DNA of 64,000 nucleotides, taken from the NCBI RefSeq assembly GCF_000512915.1, contig NZ_CP007034.1, positions 2,604,501 through 2,668,500 on the forward strand. The letters are read 5' to 3'. Shown here one piece after another: positions 1-8,843 of this stretch; the first letter of the stretch is position 1, and each line of letters starts with the position of its first letter. The notes below the pieces were generated by a model. It was given only the letters and a program-made list of their open reading frames with translations. It made no database searches and had not been told where the DNA came from. The translations under genes and the position numbers were made by a program. Source of the stretch: Barnesiella viscericola DSM 18177 (lineage in GTDB: Bacteria > Bacteroidota > Bacteroidia > Bacteroidales > Barnesiellaceae).

Positions 1-132
1 GCTCCCGTGGGTACTTGCAGGGTGCGTGCATTTCGTACCGGCCGCAACATCTCTATCGTGAGCGGTAACCCGTCCATGGAGGCTCAATTGTCGGCCTGTC
101 TCTCCGACAAGCCGTGGAATGGTACCTTGTAG
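1..132 (+). CDS. C-terminal fragment of an unidentified protein
   Basis: Frame 1 is open from the window edge to a TAG at 130-132, giving 43 residues that end in KPWNGTL. The other two forward frames close early, at 58-60 and around 64-66. The reverse strand is also open here, so the coding call is not certain. I do not recognise the family, and the 5' part of the gene lies outside the window. Confidence 0.4.
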   Translation, partial: APVGTCRVRAFRTGRNISIVSGNPSMEAQLSACLSDKPWNGTL

Positions 133-188
133 TCTCGAACGGCATTTTTTTTTTCGGGGTATGAGATTCTATCTTATCGCGATTTTTG

Positions 189-196
189 TACCTTTG
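189..196 (+). promoter_or_regulatory. Putative -7 element upstream of trpS
   Basis: TACCTTTG matches the Bacteroidetes -7 consensus TAnnTTTG. No clean TTTG is seen at the expected -33 distance, so this is a weak call. Transcription would start near 203 and leave an untranslated leader of about 120 nt before trpS. I see no hairpin or Trp-rich leader peptide in that stretch. Confidence 0.4.
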
Positions 197-325
197 CCGA
201 GGTATGAAACCGGCGCAAGACTTGAACGACAGGATTACCGGAAGTGTCTCTCATCGAGGGCAGGATTTCTCGTAAGAGTGGCCGGAGGTAAAAAAGAGAA
301 TAGTGAAAGATAAATTTTAGGATAT

Positions 326-1387
326 ATGAGAAAAGAAGTTGTAGTAAGTGGCATACGCTCCACGGGAAATTTACATTTGGGAAATTATTACGGTGCATTG
401 CGCAATTTTGTGAAGATGCAGGAAGAGGATAAATACAACAGCTATTTTTTCATAGCCGACCTGCACGCCCTCACGACGCACCCCGATCCCAAGATGCTGC
501 ATGAGAACGTGCGCGATATCCTTTGCGAATATCTGGCCGCCGGGCTCGACCCCGAGAAGTCGACCCTGTTTGTGCAGAGCGATGTGCCCGAGATTTCGGA
601 GATGTATCTGCTGATGAATATGCACGTAGGTATCGGTGAGTTGATGCGTACCGCCTCGTTTAAGGACAAGGCCCGCAAACAGCTGGGTATCAAGACCGAT
701 AACGACGGCGACATCGAGCACGAGATTATCGGTAACAACACCAACAAACGGGTGAATGCCGGTCTGCTTACATACCCCACGTTGATGGCGGTCGATATTC
801 TTATCCAGCATGGTAACTATGTGCCGGTAGGGAAGGACCAGGAACAACACTTGGAGTTGACCCGCCGCTTTGCCCGTCGCTTCAATTCGACCTACGGGGT
901 GGAGTATTTCGAGGAACCGCAGAATTTCAACTTCGGCAGCGAACCCATCAAAATTCCCGGCCTCGACGGTTCGGGCAAGATGGGTAAGTCGGAAGGCAAC
1001 TGCGTCTACCTCATTGACGACGAAAAGACCTTGCGCAAGAAGATCATGCGGGCTGTGACCGACGAGGGTCCCAAAGTTCCCAACTCGCCCAAGGCCGAGT
1101 CGGTGGAGAACCTCTTCACGTTGCTTCGAGTTGTCTCTTCGTCCGATACGGTAGCCTATTTCGAGGAGAAATACAACACCTGCGAAATCCGCTATGGCGA
1201 CTTGAAGAAACAGTTGGCCGACGATATTCTCAAAGTAACACTGCCCATTCGGGAGCGCTTCTTCGAGATTCAGAACGACGAGGCCTATCTGGCCCGTGTC
1301 GTGAAGATGGGTGCCGAGAAGGCTCGCGAGACGGCCTCGAAAACGCTGCGCGACGTGCGCGAAATCATGGGATTCAAACCTTTTTAA
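326..1387 (+). CDS. trpS: Tryptophan--tRNA ligase
   Basis: Cytoplasmic class Ic aminoacyl-tRNA synthetase that charges tRNA-Trp with tryptophan using ATP. The 353-residue product has the normal family length. The HIGH-like signature GNLHLGN lies at residues 14-20 and the KMSKS-like loop KMGKS at 218-222, both in the expected places for a TrpRS Rossmann catalytic core. The start ATG is preceded by an A-rich stretch (TTTTAGGATAT) with no Shine-Dalgarno, as is common in Bacteroidetes. The next gene begins 12 bp after the stop, so the two are probably cotranscribed. The leader contains no Trp-codon run, so leader-peptide attenuation is not indicated. Confidence 0.97.
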   Translation: MRKEVVVSGIRSTGNLHLGNYYGALRNFVKMQEEDKYNSYFFIADLHALTTHPDPKMLHENVRDILCEYLAAGLDPEKSTLFVQSDVPEISEMYLLMNMHVGIGELMRTASFKDKARKQLGIKTDNDGDIEHEIIGNNTNKRVNAGLLTYPTLMAVDILIQHGNYVPVGKDQEQHLELTRRFARRFNSTYGVEYFEEPQNFNFGSEPIKIPGLDGSGKMGKSEGNCVYLIDDEKTLRKKIMRAVTDEGPKVPNSPKAESVENLFTLLRVVSSSDTVAYFEEKYNTCEIRYGDLKKQLADDILKVTLPIRERFFEIQNDEAYLARVVKMGAEKARETASKTLRDVREIMGFKPF

Positions 1388-1399
1388 TAGATAGCAACT

Positions 1400-2350
1400 A
1401 TGGAACCACATCATCACCATCATGTGCACCCGACGCCCGATTTGCAGAAACTCAATCGGTCGTTCATCATCGGTATCGTGCTGAACATTGTCTTTGTGTT
1501 GGCCGAGGCCGGTGCCGGATTCTATTACGATTCACTGGCTCTGCTCTCCGATGCCGGGCATAACCTGAGCGATGTGGTGAGCCTGGTGCTGGCTCTTTTT
1601 GCCCTGAGGCTTTCGTTGGCGAAACCCTCGTTGCAATATACCTATGGCTACAAGAAGAGTACCGTACTGGTGTCGCTGCTCAATGCAGCTATCCTTTTCA
1701 TTGCCGTGGCCGTGATACTCTACGAGAGTATCGACAAGCTGCGCAATCCCGCCCCGCTCGACGGTGGGGCCATTGCCTGGGTGGCTGCGATAGGTATTGT
1801 GGTGAATGCCTTTACCGCCTATCTCTTCTTTGCCGACAAGTCGAAAGACCTGAATGTCAAAGGGGCCTATCTGCACATGGCTGCCGACACGCTGGTGTCG
1901 GTGGGGGTGTTGATTTCGGGCGTCGTGATCAAGTACACGGGTTGGGATATCATCGACCCCATTATCGGTATCGTGGTGGGGCTGGTTATCCTCTACTCCA
2001 CCTGGCATCTGTTGCAGGAGAGTCTGCGGCTGGCCCTCGACGGGGTGCCCGAGAATATCGACGTGCAGAAGGTCGAGCAGACGCTCTCGTCCGACCCCGA
2101 TGTCATCAATGTGCATCACCTGCATATCTGGGCCATCAGTACCACACAGACCGCCTTGACGGCTCATGTGGTCGTGCGCGACATCTTGCGCATGCACGAG
2201 GTGAAACACAGGTTGAAGCAGGCTTTGCACCAATTGGGTATCGACCATGCCACCTTTGAACTCGAAGTGAAGGAGGAGCATTGCGACGGCCATTGCGACT
2301 GCTGCGACGAGCACACCGGTTGTGACGAAGATACGCAACCCTATTTGTAG
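1400..2350 (+). CDS. Cation diffusion facilitator (zinc/cobalt exporter, CzcD/ZitB-like)
   Basis: Inner-membrane divalent-metal/proton antiporter of the CDF family, most likely exporting Zn(II) or a similar ion. The 316-residue protein shows six predicted membrane segments and the two H-x3-D pairs of the transport site: H54/D58 in TM2 (DAGHNLSD) and H159/D163 in TM5 (HMAAD). A cytoplasmic ferredoxin-like domain follows. The N terminus has a His cluster (residues 4-8 and 10), and the last 25 residues are rich in Cys, His and Asp (CDGHCDCCDEHTGCDED). Both tails look like metal-binding sensors. It lies 12 bp downstream of trpS and is followed by a strong terminator at 2382-2426. Family certain; metal specificity inferred. 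Confidence 0.93.
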   Translation: MEPHHHHHVHPTPDLQKLNRSFIIGIVLNIVFVLAEAGAGFYYDSLALLSDAGHNLSDVVSLVLALFALRLSLAKPSLQYTYGYKKSTVLVSLLNAAILFIAVAVILYESIDKLRNPAPLDGGAIAWVAAIGIVVNAFTAYLFFADKSKDLNVKGAYLHMAADTLVSVGVLISGVVIKYTGWDIIDPIIGIVVGLVILYSTWHLLQESLRLALDGVPENIDVQKVEQTLSSDPDVINVHHLHIWAISTTQTALTAHVVVRDILRMHEVKHRLKQALHQLGIDHATFELEVKEEHCDGHCDCCDEHTGCDEDTQPYL

Positions 2351-2381
2351 AGGGACCGTATAAAAGAGAAAAATCCTGAGG

Positions 2382-2426
2382 TCGGGAGAAGAGCGGGTGG
2401 CAGCCCCTTTTCTCCCGATTTTTTTT
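2382..2426 (+). terminator. Intrinsic terminator after the CDF exporter gene
   Basis: A perfect 9-bp stem, TCGGGAGAA (2382-2390) with TTCTCCCGA (2410-2418), is followed at once by eight T residues (2419-2426). It separates the convergent trpS-CDF unit from dprA. Confidence 0.85.
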
Positions 2427-2438
2427 GAGGGTGGGAGG

Positions 2439-3536
2439 TTACAGCTTGTAGACTCCGCCTGGCAGTGCCTTGACAACTCCCTTGAATTCCAGTTCGACCA
2501 GCACCGACAGCAGTTGCGACAGGGGGCGGTCCAGTTCGACCGTCATGCGGTTTATCTGCCCTTCGCCCCGTTCTTTCAAGTAGTCGACCAAAGTTTGTTC
2601 CTCGTCGGTAAGGTCGGGGAAGAACGACCGTTGCACCGCCTCGCGACGCGGCGCCTTCCAGCACATGGCCTCGACGAGGTCGTCGGCCGAGGTGATGAGA
2701 GCCGCCCGATTGCGGCGAATCAGTTGGTTGCAGCCGGCCGAGGTCTCGCGGTGAATATCGCCGGGCAGGGCAAAGACGTCGCGGTGATAGCTCTCGGCAA
2801 TACCGGCCGTGATGAGGGCGCCCCCCTTTTCGCGCGACTCGACGATGACCACGGCGTCGGCCAATCCGGCTACGATGCGGTTGCGGGCCACGAAGAAGGC
2901 CGGGTGCATGGGGTGATAGCCGGGATACTCGGTGAGGAGCCCACCGTGCGAAACCATCTCGATGGCTGTGTTTCGGTGGCTGGCCGGGTAGATGTGGTCG
3001 AGCCCGTGGGCCAGTACGGCCACCGTGTCGAGTCCCTGCTTCAATGCCGCACGGTGAGCACAGATGTCGATACCGTAGGCCAGCCCGCTCACGATAATCA
3101 GTTGGGGAAAGCCGATTGCCAGGTCGCGAACCAGTGCTTCGCAGAAACTCCGGCCATACTCCGTGGCCCTGCGGGTGCCTACCACACTCACCACCTTGGC
3201 CGCATTCAGGTCGGCCGTACCCCGGTAGTAAAGCAGCGGAGGCGCGTCGACACACTCGGTCAACCGGGTCGGGTAGGCCGGGTCGGTAAAGTAGAGCGGG
3301 GTGATGTTCCCCTTTTGGAGAAACTCCATCTCCTGGCGGGCTTTCTGCATGGCTTCGCGACGAATGTCGTCTTGGAGCATGCGGCCGCTGATTCCAGTCA
3401 GCTCCCGCAGTTGGTTTTCGGGCAGACTGAAAAAGAGTTCGAGGCTCTCGACCGTCTCGTGGATATGCTGAGCCAGCGATTTGTTCATTCCCTTGATGCG
3501 GGAGAGCGCGATGCGGTATAGCACCTCTGGTTCCAT
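2439..3536 (-). CDS. dprA: DNA-processing protein A
   Basis: DprA/Smf binds incoming single-stranded DNA and loads RecA during natural transformation. It is also widely kept in species not known to be competent. The 365-residue protein has an N-terminal SAM-like segment, the Rossmann-like DprA core (VVSVVGTRRATEYG, SGLAYGIDICAHRAAL, ARNRIVAGLADAVVIVES, GGALITA), and a C-terminal winged-helix domain from about residue 295. Length and domain order are typical. It sits 18 bp downstream of a thioesterase gene on the same strand, so the two probably form one unit. Confidence 0.95.
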   Translation of the reverse strand: MEPEVLYRIALSRIKGMNKSLAQHIHETVESLELFFSLPENQLRELTGISGRMLQDDIRREAMQKARQEMEFLQKGNITPLYFTDPAYPTRLTECVDAPPLLYYRGTADLNAAKVVSVVGTRRATEYGRSFCEALVRDLAIGFPQLIIVSGLAYGIDICAHRAALKQGLDTVAVLAHGLDHIYPASHRNTAIEMVSHGGLLTEYPGYHPMHPAFFVARNRIVAGLADAVVIVESREKGGALITAGIAESYHRDVFALPGDIHRETSAGCNQLIRRNRAALITSADDLVEAMCWKAPRREAVQRSFFPDLTDEEQTLVDYLKERGEGQINRMTVELDRPLSQLLSVLVELEFKGVVKALPGGVYKL

Positions 3537-3554
3537 GGTATTGTGGGCAAACGG

Positions 3555-3956
3555 TTATTGCAGGAATTTTTCGAAGTAGGGCAGGAACTCTTCGCCACGG
3601 GTGATTCGTCCGTTCGAGGTAGCCACCACCTCGACCACCGCTTTGATGCACAGTTCGCCCGACACTTTGTAGATGTCTTGATAGAACACAAACTTGATGC
3701 CCTCGCGACGCATGTACAGCTTGCTGACAAATCGGTCGCGGCTGCGCAGCGGTGCCTTGTAGTTGACTTCGATGCGGTTGACAACCGGGTCGATACCCTG
3801 CTGGTGCATCTCAACAAACGTAATTCCCGTAGACGACAGAAATTCGTGGCGGGTGTGTTCGAGGTAATGCAGGTAGATGGCGTTGTTGACAATGCCCTCC
3901 ATGTCGCATTCGTAGTCGCGCACCTGCATCTCTATTTCAAAAATATAATGAGGCAT
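3555..3956 (-). CDS. Acyl-CoA thioesterase, YbgC/4HBT hot-dog family
   Basis: Small cytoplasmic hot-dog-fold thioesterase that hydrolyses acyl-CoA thioesters. The 133 residues match the family length, and the N-terminal signature RDYECDMEGIVNNAIYLHYLEHTRHEFL carries the usual catalytic Asp (CDMEG) and the Asn-rich turn. The physiological substrate cannot be read from the sequence. A TATCTTTG -7 element on the minus strand (3988-3995) lies about 30 bp before the start, so this is probably the first gene of a thioesterase-dprA unit. Confidence 0.9.
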   Translation of the reverse strand: MPHYIFEIEMQVRDYECDMEGIVNNAIYLHYLEHTRHEFLSSTGITFVEMHQQGIDPVVNRIEVNYKAPLRSRDRFVSKLYMRREGIKFVFYQDIYKVSGELCIKAVVEVVATSNGRITRGEEFLPYFEKFLQ

Positions 3957-4082
3957 ATCTTTATGTGGGTTCTGTTTTTAGTTTTTACAAAGATAGTACA
4001 GATATTTTATTCTCCACTCATCTTTCGTTTACAGAAGATAGGATTCGGCTCGGTATGGCCAAACTTGAAAACTATGTTTTCG

Positions 4083-4114
4083 TTTGTCTCTACTCTCGCC
4101 TTTTATTATCTTTG
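4083..4114 (+). promoter_or_regulatory. Bacteroidetes sigma-ABfr-type promoter for the C45 hydrolase gene
   Basis: TTTG at 4083-4086 and TATCTTTG at 4107-4114 are separated by 20 bp, an excellent match to the -33/-7 consensus. The predicted transcription start near 4121 lies upstream of ATG 4136 and rules out an upstream in-frame ATG at 3965. Confidence 0.75.
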
Positions 4115-4135
4115 CTCTGGTTAAAAAGCAGAATT

Positions 4136-5338
4136 ATGTGTAAACGCTTAGCTATATTTCTCCTGTTGTGTTTGGTGGCCGGGGCTTCGGCCTGGGCCTG
4201 TACCTCGGCAGTCGTATCGGGACGGGTGACCCCCGACGGTCGTCCGCTGTTGTGGAAACATCGCGATTCGTCCGACTTGAACAACCGCATCGTGCGTTTC
4301 GATGCCGTCAAGGGGCAACTCTCTTTCGTGGGGCTGGTGAACGGGGTCGACACGCTGGCCCGTGAGGTGTGGACCGGTTACAACAGTGCCGGTTTTGCCG
4401 TGATGAATACCGCCTCGTATAATCTGAAAAACGACACCTCGTCGCTGGCCGACCGCGAGGGGGTGGTGATGAAGCGCGCTTTGGCCGTGTGCCGCACGGT
4501 CGACGACTTTGAACGGCTGCTCGCCGAGTGGCCCCGGCCCATCGGGGTGGAGGCCAACTTCGGGGTGATTGATGCCGAAGGGGGTGCCGCCTATTTCGAG
4601 GTGAACAACTACGAGGTGTTCCGTTACGATGCGGCCGATAGTCCCAACGGTTATCTGTTGCGCACCAACTATTCGATGTCGGGTCGTCCCGACGAGGGGC
4701 TCGGCTATATCCGCTACGACCACGCCGAGGAGTTGTTTGCTCCTGTGGCGGAACAAAAAGCGGTTACGGCCGAATGGCTCACCGGTGTTTGCTCCCGGTC
4801 GTTCTATCACGCTTTTCTGGGGCGCGATTTCTCGGGCGACAACTGGGTGGTCGATCAGGATTTCATTCCGCGATACAGCACCTCGGCCTCGCTGGTGGTC
4901 GAGGGGGTAAGGCCCGGTGAGTCGCCCGCCTTTACCACGATGTGGACGGTGTTGGGCTATCCGCCCTGTTCTATCGTGTTGCCGGTATGGCTCGGTTGCA
5001 ACAGTGGGATACCCGCCTTGTTGCAGGCTCAGGGTGATACGGTGCGTTCGTCTCTGTGCGAGTGGTCCAACGCTTTGAAGCAGGAGGCCTTTCCCGTGAA
5101 GCGGGGCAGCGGGTCGCACTATCTGCACATGGCCCGTCTCTTCCGGTCCGATGGTAGCGGCATCACACAACAACTGCTCGGCCTCGAAAAGGAGGTCTAT
5201 GCCCGCAGTCGCACGCTGCTCGACGAGGCCCGTCGCTCCGGCTCGTGGAACGACCGCCGGGTAGAGCGCATGCTGGGCGACATCGAGCAACAGGTCTCTG
5301 CCTTTTTTCAGCAAATCCTGAGTGACGAGAGCCGATAG
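4136..5338 (+). CDS. Exported C45/AAT-like N-terminal nucleophile hydrolase
   Basis: Predicted secreted Ntn hydrolase related to acyl-CoA:6-aminopenicillanic acid acyltransferases and choloylglycine-type amidases. Starting at ATG 4136 the protein has 400 residues: a signal peptide (MCKRLAIFLLLCLVAGASA), then WACTSAVVSGRVTPDGRPLL. Cys22 would become the catalytic N-terminal nucleophile after processing; the C-T-S-x-V start and the following PDGRPLLWKHRDS are typical of this group. The upstream in-frame ATG (3965) is rejected because it would bury the signal peptide and precedes the promoter. The natural substrate (an N-acyl amide or peptide) is unknown. It is transcribed alone, and two hairpin repeats follow its stop. 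Confidence 0.82.
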   Translation: MCKRLAIFLLLCLVAGASAWACTSAVVSGRVTPDGRPLLWKHRDSSDLNNRIVRFDAVKGQLSFVGLVNGVDTLAREVWTGYNSAGFAVMNTASYNLKNDTSSLADREGVVMKRALAVCRTVDDFERLLAEWPRPIGVEANFGVIDAEGGAAYFEVNNYEVFRYDAADSPNGYLLRTNYSMSGRPDEGLGYIRYDHAEELFAPVAEQKAVTAEWLTGVCSRSFYHAFLGRDFSGDNWVVDQDFIPRYSTSASLVVEGVRPGESPAFTTMWTVLGYPPCSIVLPVWLGCNSGIPALLQAQGDTVRSSLCEWSNALKQEAFPVKRGSGSHYLHMARLFRSDGSGITQQLLGLEKEVYARSRTLLDEARRSGSWNDRRVERMLGDIEQQVSAFFQQILSDESR

Positions 5339-5378
5339 TGTTCCTTAGCTCTCGAAAATCTTTTTCCCTTGATATGCC

Positions 5379-5406
5379 CTGGATTCCGCGTTGTGGCGCG
5401 GAACAG
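5379..5406 (+). repeat. Dispersed palindromic element, TTCCGC class (degenerate)
   Basis: CTGGATTCCGCG...CGCGGAACAG. It shares the CTGGA head and TCCGC/GCGGA stem with the other elements listed at 49.8, 53.6, 62.1 and 64 kb, but the 3' TGAC is changed to CAG. Confidence 0.6.
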
Positions 5407-5410
5407 CATG

Positions 5411-5448
5411 AACAAGTCACCCCGCATCTCGATGCGGGGTGACTTGTT
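5411..5448. repeat. Perfect 18-bp inverted repeat, CCCCGC class
   Basis: AACAAGTCACCCCGCATC (5411-5428) pairs without a mismatch with 5431-5448 across a 2-nt loop. The core GTCACCCCGCATC is the inverted-orientation arm of the dispersed palindrome family. It sits between convergent genes (stops at 5338 and 5486) and could end transcripts or block exonucleases from both sides. Confidence 0.8.
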
Positions 5449-5485
5449 ACTCTATATGATAACTGGCTTATCAGAATCTTGCCGA

Positions 5486-7492
5486 TTATTCGTCGGTGGT
5501 TTTATCTATTAACCGGTTAAGCCGTTCGAGCAATTCGTCGCCTAGGGCTGTTTTCTCCTCGATATGGCGGCATACCATCTTGACGAAGGGGTCGCTCTCG
5601 AACTCGCCACGCACCTGCTCGAAGTCGAAATCGCGTTGGCTGGCCGAGCCGTCGACGCCGAATCCGATGCGTGAAATCATCGAGAACTCCTTGCGGGCGT
5701 CGTCGTAGAGCATGCGGTCGAGCGATACGACGGCTTCGTTCCATTGCCGCACGATGCCGATGATATCCTGAGGGGTGAGTTGGTCGATGCTCTTGCCGTA
5801 CCAGCGTTGCATCTTCGAGCATACCCAGGTCCACTCCATGTCGTAGTAGCGGTGGTGCAGCGTGCGGAAGAAGGCTTCGGCCGCTTCGAGCGTATAGTCG
5901 CTCTGGTGTACGATGCGCTCAATCTCCTCCTGCATGGCCTGCTTGGGAATGATGAGTCCCGCCAGGTCTATCCACTCGCCTTCACCCAGCGGGTCGGTGG
6001 GTTGCAGTCGGCTGTGCAGGTCGTCGAGGTCGGCAAAGGGGGTTCCTTCGAGCCGCTTGATAATCGAGTTGCCCATGAACTTGTGCACGGCCAGGGTGTA
6101 GAGGTTGATACCCTTCTCGAGCGAACTGTTTTTGATGGTGGTACTCTGGAACGAGTAGCACTCCGAGGTCTCGCCCGAAGTCTGTTTAAGCCCTTGCAGG
6201 GTGTCGATACCCTGCAACATCTTTTGAATCGTGTAGGGGCTCAGCAGGTTGAAGTTGATGCAGTCGAGTTTGTCGGGGTCGGTGCGCCGGTCGCGTTTGG
6301 GCCATTTCTGGGCATCGCGTATGGTGCCCACGCTTTTGAGGTTGGCACCCGGTACGAGGTAAGAGCGGTTGCCGTGCTCGATGAGGTAGGAGAAGGGCAT
6401 GCCCGAGGTGTCGGGGTGGGTGACGTGCCGCCCCATGATAAGCGAGAAGGCACCTATCTTGGCGGGCCACAGCATGTAGGAGTCGCTCGTGGTTTTCGAC
6501 CCGCGTTCGACAACCCCCTGGTGAATGGGCCCCAGCTTGTACATGTGGTTGCTCTGGTTCGAGCCGCTGCCGGCGTTCAGGAACGAGAACATGCCGGCGA
6601 TGAGCAGACTTGACTTGTGCATGGTCACCGTGTAGGGCCCGGCAAAGATGGCACAGGCCTCGCCGTTCTCGCCCTGGCAGTTGCTGAAAAACAGCGAGTC
6701 GTGGGCCGAGAAGAGGTGGGTGAGGTGGCAGGCTTGCCCGATGAAGCAGCGCGACAGAACCACCCCGTCGCTCACGCAGGCTCCCGAACTGATAATGAAA
6801 TCTTCGGCCGTGACGTTGGCCCCGATGTACACGGGAGCTTCGGTGCAGCTGTTGATGGTGCCGTTGTCGAGGCGCGAAGCCCCCTCGATGCGGCAGGCGT
6901 CGCCGATGCAGACGTTGCGTATTGTGCCCGTGTTGACAATATGGACACCGTTGCCTATCGTGCCGCGGGTGCTTTTGACCGAACGGGCGTAGTCGGCTAT
7001 CATTTGGCCCAGCCGGCCGATGAGGTCGGGGCGATGGCGGTACATGGCCACGATGTAGGCCAGTTGGGCCGAGAGTCGGTTGTAGATGGGGACCTCGCGG
7101 CCACCCGTCTCGTTGAGCACCGAAACCTCGGTGTTGTTGCCGAAACAGCTCTCTCCCTCGGTAAGCAGCAGGTTGACATTCTGTATGTAGCAGTAGTCGC
7201 CTATCTGATAGTTGGCCACATAGTTGGGAATGTTTTCGATGAGGGTATTGTTGCCGATTGTGCAGTTGTGCAGGGTGACGTGGCGCAATCCGGCGTGTTT
7301 CCTTAATCCTCCCGGCAACTCGATTTCCTGCTCGAATCGTCCCAGATAGACCTCGCCCGAGAATCGGGTGTGGGCGATGTATGCGGGTGAGAAGCCCTCG
7401 GCTACGTGTACTTGGTTCCAGTTGTCGGCCATGCACTCCTGAGCGGTGAGCCGTTCGATTTCCGTGCGGTTGAGTTTGCGATATTTTGTCAT
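5486..7492 (-). CDS. DUF4954 family protein with left-handed beta-helix repeats
   Basis: Large (668 aa) cytoplasmic protein recognised as the Bacteroidetes DUF4954 family. Residues from about 60 to 400 show many hexapeptide-like turns (IGNNTLI, IGDYCYI, IGNGVHI, IGDACRI, IGANVTA), as in left-handed parallel beta-helix acyl/nucleotidyl-transferases. The C-terminal 250 residues are mostly helical. The family contains GlmU-like folds but its biochemical role is not established; a sugar-nucleotide-related function would be inference. It lies 55 bp downstream of hflX on the same strand, with no obvious promoter in the gap, so cotranscription is likely. Confidence 0.85.
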   Translation of the reverse strand: MTKYRKLNRTEIERLTAQECMADNWNQVHVAEGFSPAYIAHTRFSGEVYLGRFEQEIELPGGLRKHAGLRHVTLHNCTIGNNTLIENIPNYVANYQIGDYCYIQNVNLLLTEGESCFGNNTEVSVLNETGGREVPIYNRLSAQLAYIVAMYRHRPDLIGRLGQMIADYARSVKSTRGTIGNGVHIVNTGTIRNVCIGDACRIEGASRLDNGTINSCTEAPVYIGANVTAEDFIISSGACVSDGVVLSRCFIGQACHLTHLFSAHDSLFFSNCQGENGEACAIFAGPYTVTMHKSSLLIAGMFSFLNAGSGSNQSNHMYKLGPIHQGVVERGSKTTSDSYMLWPAKIGAFSLIMGRHVTHPDTSGMPFSYLIEHGNRSYLVPGANLKSVGTIRDAQKWPKRDRRTDPDKLDCINFNLLSPYTIQKMLQGIDTLQGLKQTSGETSECYSFQSTTIKNSSLEKGINLYTLAVHKFMGNSIIKRLEGTPFADLDDLHSRLQPTDPLGEGEWIDLAGLIIPKQAMQEEIERIVHQSDYTLEAAEAFFRTLHHRYYDMEWTWVCSKMQRWYGKSIDQLTPQDIIGIVRQWNEAVVSLDRMLYDDARKEFSMISRIGFGVDGSASQRDFDFEQVRGEFESDPFVKMVCRHIEEKTALGDELLERLNRLIDKTTDE

Positions 7493-7547
7493 ATGCTCGT
7501 TGTTGAATGAGGCCGGAGGATAGCCCGCGGTGAAACAATTTATTGGG

Positions 7548-8789
7548 TCAGGATTCTTCTTTTTCTTCGTCGGTAGCGATTTCGTCGTAGTGCTGAAAGA
7601 GGAAATCGTTGTAGGGGAATCGCGTGGTGTGTATCTCCTTGACCCGTTGGTAGAGCAGTGCCTTCAACTCGTCGATGTTTTTCTTCTCGCGGGCCGAGAT
7701 GAAGATGCAGTTGTCGTGCATCTTGGCCATCCAGGTCTCTTTCAGTTCGTCGAGCGAGATGTTCTCGCGGGTGCGGGGAGTGAGGTCGTCGGCCGCTTTC
7801 TCTACGTAGGAGAAGGCATCGATTTTGTTGAATACCAGAATCATGGGTTTGTTGGTCGAGTCGCACACCTCTTGAAGCGTCTTGTTCACCACCTCGATTT
7901 GCTCCTCGAAGGCCGGGTGCGAAATGTCGACCACATGGAGCAGCAGGTCGGCTTCGCGCACCTCGTCGAGGGTCGACTTGAACGAGTCGACCAGGTGGGT
8001 GGGCAGTTTGCGGATAAAGCCTACGGTATCGGAGAGCAGGAAGGGCAGGTTGTCGACAATCACCTTGCGCACCGTGGTGTCGAGGGTGGCAAAGAGTTTG
8101 TTCTCGGCAAAGACCTCGCTTTTGGCCAGCAGGTTCATGAGGGTCGACTTGCCCACGTTGGTATATCCCACCAGCGCTACACGTACCAGTTTGCCGCGGT
8201 TTTTGCGCTGGATACTCTTCTGGCGGTCGATGCTTTTCAGCTCCTCTTTCAGATGCGAAATCTTGTCGAGGATAATACGGCGGTCGGTCTCGATTTGCGT
8301 CTCACCGGGACCACGCATGCCGATACCGCCCCGTTGACGTTCGAGGTGAGTCCACAGGCGGGTCAGGCGGGGGAGCAGGTATTGATATTGAGCCAGTTCG
8401 ACCTGCCGTTTGGCGTTGGCCGTCTGGGCCCGTTTGGCAAAGATGTCGAGAATGAGGCTGGTGCGGTCGAGAATCTTCACTTGCAGCTCCTTCTCGATGT
8501 TCTGCACCTGCTTGGCCGAGAGGTCGTCGTCGAAGATGACCATACCTATCTCGTTCTCGTCGATGTAGTTTTTTATCTCGGCCAGCTTGCCTGCGCCGAC
8601 AAAGGTGCGGGAGTTGGGCATGTCGAGCCGTTGCAGGAATTTCTTCACGGGCTCGGCTCCGGCGGTCTCGGCCAGGAAGGCCAGCTCGTCGAGGTACTCG
8701 TTGGCTTTCGCCTCGTTCTGGGTGTTGGTAATCAGTCCTACCAGGACGGTGCGTTCGGTTTCTTCTTGGGTTAGGATAAATTCTTTCAT
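7548..8789 (-). CDS. hflX: GTPase HflX
   Basis: Ribosome-associated GTPase that splits stalled 70S ribosomes and acts in stress recovery. The 413-residue protein has the N-terminal HflX domain, the family signature GPGETQIETDRR (residues 160-171), a P-loop GYTNVGKS (208-215), the switch II motif DTVGF and the specificity motif NKID. Length is typical. It is the likely first gene of an hflX-DUF4954 unit. The 54-bp gap upstream, toward the metalloprotease gene, holds no clear TAnnTTTG element. Confidence 0.96.
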   Translation of the reverse strand: MKEFILTQEETERTVLVGLITNTQNEAKANEYLDELAFLAETAGAEPVKKFLQRLDMPNSRTFVGAGKLAEIKNYIDENEIGMVIFDDDLSAKQVQNIEKELQVKILDRTSLILDIFAKRAQTANAKRQVELAQYQYLLPRLTRLWTHLERQRGGIGMRGPGETQIETDRRIILDKISHLKEELKSIDRQKSIQRKNRGKLVRVALVGYTNVGKSTLMNLLAKSEVFAENKLFATLDTTVRKVIVDNLPFLLSDTVGFIRKLPTHLVDSFKSTLDEVREADLLLHVVDISHPAFEEQIEVVNKTLQEVCDSTNKPMILVFNKIDAFSYVEKAADDLTPRTRENISLDELKETWMAKMHDNCIFISAREKKNIDELKALLYQRVKEIHTTRFPYNDFLFQHYDEIATDEEKEES

Positions 8790-8843
8790 ATGTCGTACTC
8801 CAAAGAGGTACCTTACAGATAATGCTTTTGGTTACCTCTTTGT

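Noticed and set aside
204-275. 23-codon frame (MKPAQDLNDRITGSVSHRGQ...) in the trpS leader
   Set aside because: No Trp codons, no terminator or antiterminator structure and no conserved features; probably a chance frame.
3965-4135. N-terminal extension of the C45 hydrolase
   Set aside because: The promoter at 4083-4114 lies inside this stretch, and the extension would hide a good signal peptide.
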